Below are positions 53,779 through 64,000 of a stretch of DNA of 64,000 bases, piece by piece. A program made the translations under genes and the position numbers. Source of the DNA: Chelonoidis abingdonii (Eukaryota; Chordata; Testudines; Testudinidae); the NCBI RefSeq assembly GCF_003597395.2, contig NC_133770.1, forward strand, positions 96,565,788 to 96,629,787, given 5' to 3'. Within the stretch, counting starts at the first letter, position 1. Each line of letters starts with the position of its first letter. The notes beneath the pieces are model-generated. The model was not told the origin of the DNA. It saw only the letters and a program-made list of their open reading frames with translations, and did no database searches.

Positions 53779-56700
53779 CTGGATTCATTTTGGAGAGAGA
53801 AATGAATTTGTTAGGAATTAAGTAAATTCAGAATTACGTTGTATGTGTCATGCTTTACTTTTCAAACAATAAAGACAGAATTCACAGATTTGAAAGTGGA
53901 AAAGAGGAGCAATTTCATTCCTTGCATCCAGTTCCTCCAAACTGCACGCAAGCACACAATCTTAACTCTGAGTTCAGCATGAGAACAATATCTCATTGCC
54001 AAATGTATTTTAACTCTTTAAGTCTATAATATAGTGTTACTGCCTATTAAATTCTAAAGGTGGGAGTAAATTGTCACTTATGAGTTACAGCTTTAGGGAG
54101 TTGGAATTGCGGAAGTTTATGCGCTTAAATTGAATGCAGGTTTTTGTGGAACAGAAGAATCTGTGAGAATACCCACTAACTTAGCTTCTAAACTTAAAAT
54201 ACATTAAACACTTTTTGAATGAATGCTAAGTACAGCTTTATGTTCTGGTTCATTTCAAAACATTTGTGACTTTGAAAATCTCCCCTTTATTTACCCAAAA
54301 TTTGTGTATAGAAGACACCATGATAGCTAGAAGAAGGGTACATCTACGCAGCAATAAAAGACCTGCAGCACAACTACAACTGGCCCAAGTCTCCTGATTC
54401 TGACTTGCTGGGCTGGGGTTGTGTGGCTAAAAATTGCAGAGTAGATGTTTAGGCTTGGGCTGCAGCGCAAGCTCTGAAACAGAATGACGGAAGTGGTCTA
54501 AGAGCCCAGGCTCCAGTCAGAGCCTGAATGACTACACTGCAGTTTTTAGCACCAAATCCCGAGACCATGAGCCCAAGTCAATTGACCCAGGCTCGGAGAC
54601 TTGGTGCCATGAGATTTTTATTACAGTGTAGATGTACCTGAAGGGAAGGGTATTAAAGATTCCACAAACCTTTTAATAAGACCTCTCTTTAAATATCACT
54701 AGAATATTTTATCAGCAGGTAAATTTGCTCTGAACTAACAGTATATACTATTTAAGAACCTTGGTTAACACCTTTAAAAAGAGAGTTAGAAAAGTAATCT
54801 TTAAGCCTTTTCCACACTAAGGAACTGAACCATTTTGATTTTTTTAAATTAATTATTCACCTTAAAATGATATAAGAACATACAAGATATTCTGTTGCAG
54901 ACCCAGACCATAGAACTTTGGGAAAACTGTTGCTGAACACCATTTTGGGAAATTACAGTAAATACATTAACATGTATCCCGCAGTGACAAATATCCCTTA
55001 AGAAATTAGCAAGGATGATGCATCCTGAAATGCATCGTTCATGTATTTGGCAAATGTAATGGAATGTTATGCATAATTCTCAATGCTTCTGAAAATCAAG
55101 TCACTTAAATGCCCCAATATGTATTTAGGAACCTAACTTTAGTCAACCACTTCTGAAAATCTTGATTATGAAGCATTACTAATAATGGAGCTCTCAAGAG
55201 AACTCAGCTATCAAATCTTTGCTGAAGAGTAGAGGGAATATTGCTGTTTGTGTCCAAATCCTAGAGTGGATTAGGAAAGCGCCAATTAGTGAACTTCTGC
55301 TGTGTCTCCTGAGTTATTTTTAAATAATTCTGCCACAGTATTCATTTTGTCACTCTAGGAATAGAGCTGATCAAAAAAAACCAACCCAATTTTTTGTCAC
55401 TTCATAACATTTATAAAAATTGCTGCCTGCTATGTATTGGATAGAACACAATCAAAATATTTTTATTCAAAGTCTGAATTAGAAATGATAAAAACATTAT
55501 TTGATCCCTGAGTTTGTGTAAGTGCATGAAATAATCAATACTGAACTGGACCTAAAAAGACTTCTGTACTAAAATCGCTGTCTGCTCATTTCATATGGCT
55601 GACAGTAAATGATACATTTTTTAAACAACATATTGAATTTACTAGTTATCACAGGTTCAAAACACCTTTACTGCCTCTAATCTCTGTCTCCTCTTTGTCA
55701 CTGTGAGATACAAGCAAGAGAATTAAGTTCCCAACCCAGCTAACTGCCAAAGAAGCATTCTCTACAGAACAAGGAAACATTCTCATGTTATAAATGTGCA
55801 TCACAATGAAGAAACAGAAGGTTGTCAATATTTCAGTAGTGTTGAAGGTTCTCAAATGGGCACCATGTATCTTGTGCATTCTCTGTTTGTTCCAACACTT
55901 ACATAGAGGTGAAAAAATTAGAGGCCATTTAACAAAATAGTTGGCCTATACTCCAGAAAATATATTACTCGCTTGAGTCATGTATATATTCAAAAAATCT
56001 TTACATAGCTTCCTGCCCAGTGATGCTGTGCTTTGCAAAATCTAATGATTATATCTGACATTTCTCTCTAGATGGTTTTAGAAATTAGTCATATTTACAT
56101 GTTGACACTTTTGTAAGCACACTTAGTATTTTGTATGTGCACATGGTTAGATGGGTGTCTATCCAATATAAAATCTGAATTTTGTGCATATATAAGCAGC
56201 ACGTGTGTTTGCATGAGTGGATTTGCAGCTGCATGAGCAAAATCAGTTTTGAATTTGTCACCTCATTTTAGGCCTGATCTAAAACCCATTAAAGCCAATG
56301 GGATTTTCTCTCTTGGCATCAATGGGCTTTGGATAAGACACTTTAAGAAGATGAGTCCCAACCTAACTTTTCAAAACACTTCACTCGTCTAAATTAAGTA
56401 GAATTTTTAAGAAGGTGTGTTGTAAAAGAATAAATGTGATATATTCTTATTACTTTAAGTATCACTTCTCTTTTTTTAAGTCAGCAGTTGACTTTGAGCC
56501 CCTTGGCATCACTCTTTGCTCAAAAGAAATTCCTATTAGTTTCAATGGGAGGTTTTCTAAAGGGAGGGTTCCAGGGCTAAGTTGTAAGTGACTCACTGCT
56601 AACTAATTTTTGTCTGTGTTTGCAATCTGCATGCCACTTATTAAAAAATAAGCTAATGGTATACTTATAATTTTAATTTTGCATTATGTGCTTGGTCCAG

Positions 56701-56997
56701 CAAAGTGCCGAATGTGCCTGTGAATTTCTGAATGCTTCTCGTTTCCCACTGAAACCAACGGACATTGAGGGTGCTCAGCACTTGGTATTATTTACATCCA
56801 CAAGAGAAAAGGATTGTTACGACATTTTTGTGTTGCTGGCCAGTGACTTATGATTTCATTAACATTAGTGTTGTTAATAAATTATTGCACTCAAAATTTT
56901 AGCCAGTGTACATTCTTGCATTGAGACAGATTATTGAGCTTAATTTGATAGATTTTGCTATTATAAAACATTTAAAATAGTTTCTCTAAAAACTTAC
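53779..56997 (-). other. J-C intron, cassette B
   Basis: Holds the shared MITE at 54,337-54,638. Lacks the segment found at about 36,018-36,590 in A (junction near 55,960). No exon or J recognised. Confidence 0.7.
54337..54638. mobile_element. MITE predating the cassette duplication, copy in B
   Basis: Ends ggtacatctacgcag and cagtgtagatgtacc; positional ortholog of 34,418-34,720. Confidence 0.75.
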
Positions 56998-57043
56998 TAG
57001 TTACGACAAGTTTTGTGCCAATTCCAAAGATTTTCACAGCTCT
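56998..57043 (-). CDS. TRGJ: TRG J segment B-1
   Basis: Encodes RAVKIFGIGTKLVVT, phase 1 before gtaagt. Counterpart of A-1, but with an intact recombination signal. Confidence 0.92.
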
Positions 57044-57071
57044 CACAGTGTTGCAACTTACTACAAAATCT
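57044..57071 (-). promoter_or_regulatory. 12-RSS of J B-1
   Basis: Perfect heptamer cacagtg, spacer 12, nonamer acaaaatct (57,063-57,071). Confidence 0.9.
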
Positions 57072-59153
57072 GCCCAAGACATTTCTATTCACAGAGACCA
57101 TATGTAAACAAACATAGTATAAATAGGCACAAGTTTGAGCCAGTTAATTCAACCAAAGAAAGGGCGGAAATTTTAATGTATTTTTCAGGGTGAGCTTACA
57201 TTGGTATTGGTATTGTGAAATACTGTAATTTAGTAGCTTTTAAATTCCGTTTAAAATAAAATCATTCATTTCACTGACAGAGAGGATCTGGCTGAGGTTT
57301 GAGACCTAATGTTGGACTCATACTATTTTCTCTTGCCTAGTGGATTGATGGAAATGGCTATTCAGTTAAATTCTGCTGGATGCTCAGTGGATTTATCTCT
57401 GTACTGGCAGAGCAGTGGAATAGGTGCATTTTAAAATTACCAATATAAAGAAAGACATAATTAGAAAAAAATACTCATTTTACAGTACACTGTGATGTAT
57501 CTCCTTTTCTCAAGAGGTTTCATGACATTTTTCCACCCACCAAAAACTATTTTAAATGGTTTCCTAAATGGAAACAAATGTAAAACTGTCTAATACAATT
57601 TTGTTTTCCTGTGCAATATAATTAAAAGGAATCGTAAAAGGCCAGTAGGCTTGGGGATTGGTTATATTCTCATTGGTCTCAATTGTAAAGAGGAGAGAGA
57701 TTTTGAGACGCATATTTTAGCAACCTAAATGTAGCTGGCCCTATGGAATATTATGCAACAAGGGCCAAATCCTTGTTCGACTTTCTGTAGCACGTGTTGC
57801 ATAGAGCTCACTGATACAGACCGGCTACAAAATATTTTGGGCCAAATTCTCGACCGAGCAGAAATAAAGTTGTACTGATGTAACCAGAGGATAATTTGAT
57901 TGAGATAGAATATCTTCCTTCATATTGCTCGTGTTTGAGAGCAATCACTCATTTACTTGTTGCATAATTTGGAAAATTCCTTATGACAACAGTAGTTCAA
58001 TATGTCAGGGAAGAAACCCTCTCTCCCATGCAGTGTGACTAAATTTGTCAAAAACTGACAAGGGACTCTGATCCTGAGGTACTGAGGAGCCTCAACTCCC
58101 ATCAGAGTCAATGGCAGATCAGAAGCTTTCAGGACTGGGCTCACAATACATGTTACAGTCTCAAATCCTATGCGTTTTAAAAATATGGGGAATTTTGATG
58201 CTGAATCAGGCCCTATTATTCCTGCAGCCATCCACTCTTATGTGATGGCATTTATGTTTTAGTATGAATTTGAATTGATTTTGTGCAATAGAAAATTACA
58301 ATACTAATCTAAAATGCTCATGTCAGTAATGACATATACAATATTCACAAATATTGGCTCTCTTGGTTCCAGTGCACAACCTTTCTCCCAGACCTTCCAC
58401 TTCCCCTACTCTCTTAACAAGAGAGAGAAAAAAATTAGGATGAAATTGAGGCTCCATCCAAGTCAATGTCAAAACTCCCATTGACGTCACTGGGGCTGAG
58501 ATTTCATCCCTAACTTCTTACATCTCCTGACCAATACATACTTGTGATACGAGAGGCTAAATCCTGGTCACTGGATAAGCAGAGTAAATAGTATTTCTCT
58601 AGAAGAGCTACATGATGGATGGGAAGATGAAATCTTTCCCCCAACCTAAGCTAGAGGTTGTGAGCTTTAATAATCTTCATACAGTTGCCCCCACACTGAG
58701 CAGGGATTTTGACCAGTTGATCTCCCTAGTCACAGACCCACTGGCCATTCCATGCCATCACTACTCCCCTACCCCTTATCCCCACTATTCTTTGGTACAC
58801 AGGGGTCCCCTAGAATTGCCTTTTTGGCTTGCCCCCCCCGTACTGGATGGAACTATGGATATTCTCCTGGTCTGGAGCATTGACCCCTTCAGAAGAGAAC
58901 AACCCAGCTTTGACACGGGGTGATCAAAAAAAATTTGGTGTCAATAATTAAGAGTCAATGCGATCACTAATCCATTTTACTTTGAATTCTGTACGTTAAC
59001 CTCACATATAGATAGTAAAAACATTCATTCTTCTACTGTAGCTTGCATATCACGTTTGTTGTCTGTTATCCTTTTTGAATAAATTGTGCTTGGCAGTTGC
59101 TAAATTTATATTATCATAAGTAACTTTTTTCTCTATGCTACTATAGAACTTAC
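57072..59153 (-). other. J-J spacer between B-1 and B-2
   Basis: About 970 bp (57,538-58,510) have no counterpart in cassette A. That part includes a palindromic repeat at its right edge (58,434-58,510). No J motif seen. Confidence 0.65.
58434..58510. repeat. Short palindromic dispersed repeat
   Basis: ggatgaaattgaggctcc and ggggctgagatttcatcc are inverted. Related to 43,556-43,627 and 63,738-63,808. Confidence 0.6.
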
Positions 59154-59204
59154 TTGAAACAATGAGCTTTGTGCCAGAGCCGAACACTTTGATATAATTG
59201 TTCT
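59154..59204 (-). CDS. TRGJ: TRG J segment B-2
   Basis: Encodes NNYIKVFGSGTKLIVS, phase 1 before gtaagt. Counterpart of A-2 with changes mostly in the junction-facing residues. Confidence 0.93.
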
Positions 59205-59232
59205 CACTGTGTTTATGTGCTTTGCAAAAACT
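59205..59232 (-). promoter_or_regulatory. 12-RSS of J B-2
   Basis: Heptamer cactgtg, spacer 12, nonamer gcaaaaact; heptamer and nonamer are identical to A-2. Confidence 0.88.
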
Positions 59233-62200
59233 TATGGGCCAGATCTTCAGCTGCTGGAAATCAAAGGAGCTTCATTGAGGGTCTGGCCCATATGGCTTCC
59301 ATATGGCCCAATATAGCTTCATATTATTCGATGTGCAATTGTGAACAAAAGTTGAAGGAATCACTTTAATATATTCGACTTCTGATTTAAATGGTTTTTT
59401 CTTACAAAATGGCAAATCTTGATCATGTATGCCTTGGACATCCCAAACTCCAGTGGATTGCATTGGATGTTTGGAGTACTTTAGGAGCAGAGATGCAAAA
59501 TAAGTTAAAAATGTCAAATGCATTCTACATACCGAAGGCTTAGGATTTCCTCAGGCTGGGATCCCTCAGCATCACTTGAAATTTCTATTTTTCTTTTAAA
59601 ATGAATGTAGTACTTGTTAAAGATGCCACATTGACAGCACTGGAAACTACCTATATTGAAAATATGTCAGCATTCTACAATAGTCGTCCAGTGCTTAGTA
59701 ATCCTATTGTAAATTGTGATCTGTGATTTTTGACCGTTGCTGGAGAATCTATTTTATTTAATGCTGGATTTCTTACCAGGTCCTAACACTCTTTTTGAAA
59801 TCTGTTTGCAAAGGTCACCTCTAAAGGATAAGATGGTAAATTATTCTTAATATCCCATATTCTTGATATTTCTGCAAAAAGTGCTCGCAACAGTACCTAC
59901 CATGATGAAGTTTTTTAAGGTAGACTCTTGTCTTCTGAAGATTCTTTGCTCACAACTGCACATCACTTTCTGCCATAAATTTGGAATTGGTCTTTTAAGG
60001 CCAATCGGGTTTAGATCAGATACTTACATTTTTTTCTATAAATAATTTATATTCAGTCATTAATGTTAAAAATCAATACCTAGAACTGTTTGAAAAGGCA
60101 GGAAACTGATTTAAACCAACCCTAGACTACTTGAGAATCTCATCATCCAAATAAATATCAGTAATAGTAGCTCCTTTGTCCTTTATAACTAATGATCTAC
60201 ACTGATCACTCCGTTCTTAATGCACTTTGTTTTACCAAAAAAAACAAGTAACTTCCATCATATAATGTGAGATATGATCTTTGTGTCTAGCTTTTATTAA
60301 GCATGCCAAATATTTTTGAATTTATTTCTGCTATGAAACTTAATGTAAAGTTTTGGTGTTTATTTTTCTTATTTTAAAATAAAATGACCAAGTGCTTCTG
60401 AAAGTTGCCATATGGATAGCATTGTAGACTGAATCCTTTCTACACAGAATACATACAACACAGGCAGGGGCAGAGGAAGCTTCTTCACACCATCCCACCA
60501 AGCCATGTCAATTTTGTCCTGAAGGGACCACCTTAGAGATGAGTCGATAGTTGAGTCTCCACATTCAATTCAATCTTTGGCTTCTGTACTGAGCCTGCCA
60601 GGTTTTTTCTAGAATATTGCATTCAGAAGAATCCAGTTATACCATTTTAATGTAAACTTCTTTAATGATGACTAGATGCACTTTAATGGATACAATATGA
60701 GAAGCATCATTATTCCTATGTCATGGTCACTGAAAGCAGTAAGCTTCGTTCTGTTTCCAAATCTTTTTACTCATCTATTCCACTAAGCAAGAATTCTGAA
60801 GAATTCTGGTAGGTCCTGACCCTGCTCTCACTTACACTGGTGAGAATCTGGAGTAACTCCATTTTAAATGAATGGAGTGAAGTCAATTTAAAAAGAGGAA
60901 TGACGAGTGTGAGAGCAAAATCAAAACTGCTAAGTATATATGACTTTATAAGCAATTTCTGCTTGTTCAATATACTTGTGAATAACGTTGTCCCTGCTAA
61001 GTACAGTTATACAACATGGGTAAAATCCCGGCCCAAAAGTCATTGCCATTGAGTTAGCATTTCACCTCATCTTCTTAGAACAGAAAAGCCCCGACTCTCC
61101 TAATTCTGGAGTCAACTTCAGTCCTGGCACAAACAGCCACAATTTCTTTTGATTTTACTTAGAATTGTGCCAGGGCTTGAATTTTTCCATGATCTTAGTG
61201 TTATTTTTTTCGTAGGAGAAATTTACTTACTCAATATTTGATATTTCTCTTCGAGAAGAGATTTTTTAATAAAACATGTTATTTTACCCTACAGTTTATA
61301 TACACTAATAAATCAAGTGAGCAATCTTAGGTCTTCATGCTGTAATAAACAATCCACACATATTACAGACTTGCTTTTCCATTCCTTACACAGTCAAAAC
61401 ACCTGGTAAATCTATGGGAGTTTTGTCCATAGAATATTCATTTAAAGCAACGTGGTGACCCTGATCTGATATGCTTAGAATTAATTATAGTAGCGTATTC
61501 ATTTTAGTCGGCAGTATTACAAAAATTTTCCTTTAGTCGAGAGCTATAGGTGTACTGAGGTAAACTTGATTGTGAATTAAGGTTTAAAATAGACTGACCA
61601 TTCTAGATGATTTATATAATTGTGCAGATCATGATTCTGAGAGAGTAAGGACCTGAATTTTCTTTGTCCTGTGTTTGTGCAGTCAGTTATACCAATGCAA
61701 ACTGGGTGTAAGATGCATCATCAGAATGGTAGCATTTCCCCTTGACTTTTCATGAGTGTAAATGGCTCCCAAGAGGAAGGCAAAGAAGACTCAGGCCCCA
61801 AGTATATATTGCTAAACACAATTAAGAACACTTGCAAGTGTCAGTTTGTGGTAATGCCAAGATGACAATCTCTAGGGCCAAATTCTTTCACTTACACTGA
61901 TATAGCTGCAAGAATTCAGCTACGAAGTTGCTGACTACTTCAGAGATTGCTTCTTTGGTTTTAATTGAGATGTACAACATTACTTATTTCACAGTTGTTT
62001 AATTTTATGCACGTTTATAAGTTTTAGTGAAAGAATTTGAGTAATATCAAAGCGAACATGAATTTTTGTCTCTGGACCAAGGCCCAGCATGCTTATAGTG
62101 GTACATCCTCTGAAAAATGTCATTTTTAGAAATATTCATCATTAACTTGAAAAAAATCTACTTTACATCTATCAGTAAATATTGCAGGTTTTCTCTGGGA

Positions 62201-62423
62201 TTGAAAAGTTGATATATTCGGAATCAGACCCTACGAGGTGCTACCAACCCTGACCTGCACTGAAGTCTACAGGAATTGATAGTGTTCAGCACCTCACATT
62301 AAGCGCTCACTACTTCACAAGATCACGCTTACAGTTGTTGAACTTACCCATGATAAAAAGGCTTTTCTGTGATCGCAATAAGCCTGTTTATCTTTGCATT
62401 ACTGTAATTACCACATAACTTAC
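59233..62423 (-). other. J-J spacer between B-2 and B-3
   Basis: Aligns with the A-2 to A-3 spacer. No J motif or other gene seen. Confidence 0.65.
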
Positions 62424-62483
62424 CTGTTACAATGAGCTTGGTACCAGAGCCAAATACTTTGAAGAGATAGCCACTAGATGTAT
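62424..62483 (-). CDS. TRGJ: TRG J segment B-3
   Basis: Encodes TSSGYLFKVFGSGTKLIVT, phase 1 before gtaagt. Counterpart of A-3. Confidence 0.93.
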
Positions 62484-62511
62484 CACAGTGAGCAAATCCT
62501 TTACAAAATAC
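62484..62511 (-). promoter_or_regulatory. 12-RSS of J B-3
   Basis: Perfect heptamer cacagtg, spacer 12, nonamer acaaaatac (62,503-62,511), one base closer to consensus than in A-3. Confidence 0.9.
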
Positions 62512-63903
62512 TGTACAGATCTAGTATCTTTATATTGATGAACCAGTAGTTGTTTCTTTAAAGAAAATCAGATTTGCTGTTTAAATTGCTTTCTGGCCTT
62601 GCAATAAAATAGTAAATAAAGAGAGTGCATGTAAAATACTGAGAAAATGGTGGGGAAGATTTTCAAAGGGGTAAAAAGACACTCAGACATCTAACTATCA
62701 TTCTTGGGCACCTATATGTCATTGATAATCTGTCCCTAAAATTAATCTGATTCAATATGGTTTAGATTAGCTGTTTCTAATAATTTGTGGAAAGAAAACA
62801 ATTACTTTTTAAATTAGGGTCCACAGGCTGAGGTTATAAAATAAAGCCAGAATGCTGCCATCATTCCATTGTGGTTCTCCTAATTATAACGATAAGTTGT
62901 GGGTATAATATAGCTTTTAAATGGGGTATATTCATTATTTTGTCTAGCTTTTGCCATTTGCTGTAATCAGAAATATTCCCCAACAGAAAAAATTTGCTCT
63001 TCAGAAATGTCTTTTTGTTAGGGACTAGGCACCCAGCAAGGACCATTTAGCGGTGTCTAGAGGGAAGAATAAGCTTAATTAAAGACACAGAATTCTCTCC
63101 ATCCCCTTAAATCCAAACATGGCGAAAACACTTTAATAATTGGAAATCTTTAAAAATAAATTTGAGTCATATTATTGGCTCAATTATCCTAGTTTTTTAA
63201 AAGGATTAGGTCTATTATACATACCTTATATTTATGTAAAAATTGAGCAAACCTTTCTTTCTCATTATTGTATGGAAACAAGAAAATTTACTGCATTTTG
63301 GCCTTGTTTTGGCCTTAAAGTTAAGCACATGCTTAAATACCTTGCTGAATAGGAATGGACACCTGCTTAAGTGCCTTCCTGAAGTGGAGCCTTTTTTAGA
63401 AAAGACAAGACACTTGAATTATTGTTATTATAACTATACTCTTTAATGATGCCTAAGGGCTATATCTTCCAAGTGCTGATCATCCTTAATTCTTATTTAA
63501 ATTAATGAGCATTGAAGAAGCTCAACTCCTCATATGATAGGCTGCTAAATATATGGTATTGTATAAAAAACCATAAATTCTCTACATTTGACATTTACTG
63601 CTAACAATAAGTGGTTCCATTTCTGAATATTTTTGCATAATAGTCTGTTACACTGCTAAACAAAATCTCCAAACAATTTACATAGTTCTCATTGATTACA
63701 CAAGTGTAACTGGTTTGTTCTGAATTAGAGAGATCATGGATGAAATCCTGACCCCATTGAAATCAATTGGAGTTTTGCCTTTTCCTTCAGTGGAATCAGG
63801 ATTTTACCTTTATATATTTATGATTAGCTTGATTTTGTCCTGGATAACAAACACAGTAAATGCCCAGAGTAAATGTATGCTTTGAAAACATTGAGAAACT
63901 TAC
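62512..63903 (-). other. J-J spacer between B-3 and B-4
   Basis: Aligns with 42,333-43,722, including the palindromic repeat at 63,738-63,808. Nothing else recognised. Confidence 0.6.
63738..63808. repeat. Short palindromic dispersed repeat, copy in B
   Basis: ggatgaaatcctgacccc and ggaatcaggattttacc are inverted. Positional ortholog of 43,556-43,627, so it predates the duplication. Confidence 0.65.
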
Positions 63904-63954
63904 TTGAAACCACCAGTTTGGTGCCCGAGCCAAAGTACTTTACTATTCCATACT
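63904..63954 (-). CDS. TRGJ: TRG J segment B-4
   Basis: 51 nt encoding YGIVKYFGSGTKLVVS, phase 1 before gtaagt. One codon longer than A-4 and with the usual K in GTKL. Confidence 0.93.
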
Positions 63955-63982
63955 CACATCACTGAAATCCTCTACAAAAACT
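63955..63982 (-). promoter_or_regulatory. 12-RSS of J B-4
   Basis: Heptamer cacatca keeps CACA; spacer 12; nonamer acaaaaact (63,974-63,982). Confidence 0.82.
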
Positions 63983-64000
63983 GATAAATCATCAACTTAT

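Larger units (their letters stand above)
50193..64000. repeat. Tandem segmental duplication: cassette B unit (partial)
   Basis: Second unit, running off the window. The counterpart of J A-5 is predicted just outside, near 64,985. Confidence 0.85.

Noticed and set aside
30496..64000. V gamma segments
   Set aside because: No V-type exon with conserved C...W...YYC pattern or 23-bp-spacer signal on either strand; V segments are expected beyond the right edge.
1..64000. CRISPR arrays, bacterial operons, phage or retroviral genes
   Set aside because: No regular spacer-repeat array, no operon-like coding density, and no gag/pol/env-like sequence seen.

Overview
The window looks like nuclear DNA of a cryptodiran (hidden-neck) turtle. 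The genes are vertebrate genes with introns. The repeat content is reptilian: CR1 LINEs, a tRNA-derived SINE with a CR1-like tail of the type described from cryptodiran turtles (minus strand, about 28,020-28,202), and many short DNA transposons of hAT, Tigger and Harbinger type. Organism assignment rests on these repeats and on synteny; no database search was possible.

Left part (1-27.1 kb, plus strand): the coding part of STARD3NL (MENTHO), a late-endosomal four-helix cholesterol-binding membrane protein. Seven coding exons join with consistent splice phases into a 234-residue protein, the same length as I recall for the human one. The start codon is at 1311 and the stop at 25456-25458. The last coding exon seems to be followed by a GC-AG intron in the 3' UTR and a final non-coding exon ending near poly(A) signals at 27,110-27,131. 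The introns carry an L1 remnant, two CR1 LINEs (one per strand), several MITEs, MIR-like SINEs, and a Harbinger-type MITE nested in a SINE.

Middle (27.1-30.5 kb): intergenic DNA with the CR1-tailed SINE.

Right part (30.5-64 kb, minus strand): the 3' end of the T-cell receptor gamma (TRG) locus, in the same position and opposite orientation to STARD3NL as in mammals. Two J-C cassettes lie in tandem with an offset of about 19.3-20.2 kb. Cassette A (30.5-about 45.8 kb) has five J segments, a possible sixth J relic, and a three-exon constant gene. Cassette B (50.2-64.0 kb, cut by the window edge) has four J segments and a three-exon constant gene. Every J has a 12-bp-spacer recombination signal on its 5' side and a phase-1 splice donor that fits the constant exon 1. 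Constant exon 1 is the Ig domain, exon 2 a short cysteine-containing hinge, and exon 3 the transmembrane segment with the CD3-pairing lysine. V segments must lie beyond 64,000; none is visible here.

The most interesting observations are differences between the two cassettes. Cassette B has lost the ancestral acceptor of the transmembrane exon and seems to use one 9 nt upstream, in frame. The hinge is 54 nt in A and 72 nt in B. The first J next to the constant gene has a broken heptamer in A but a perfect one in B. The Ig-domain exon is more diverged than nearby intron. Several transposons sit in B only, two with clean 8-bp target duplications that mark the empty site in A.
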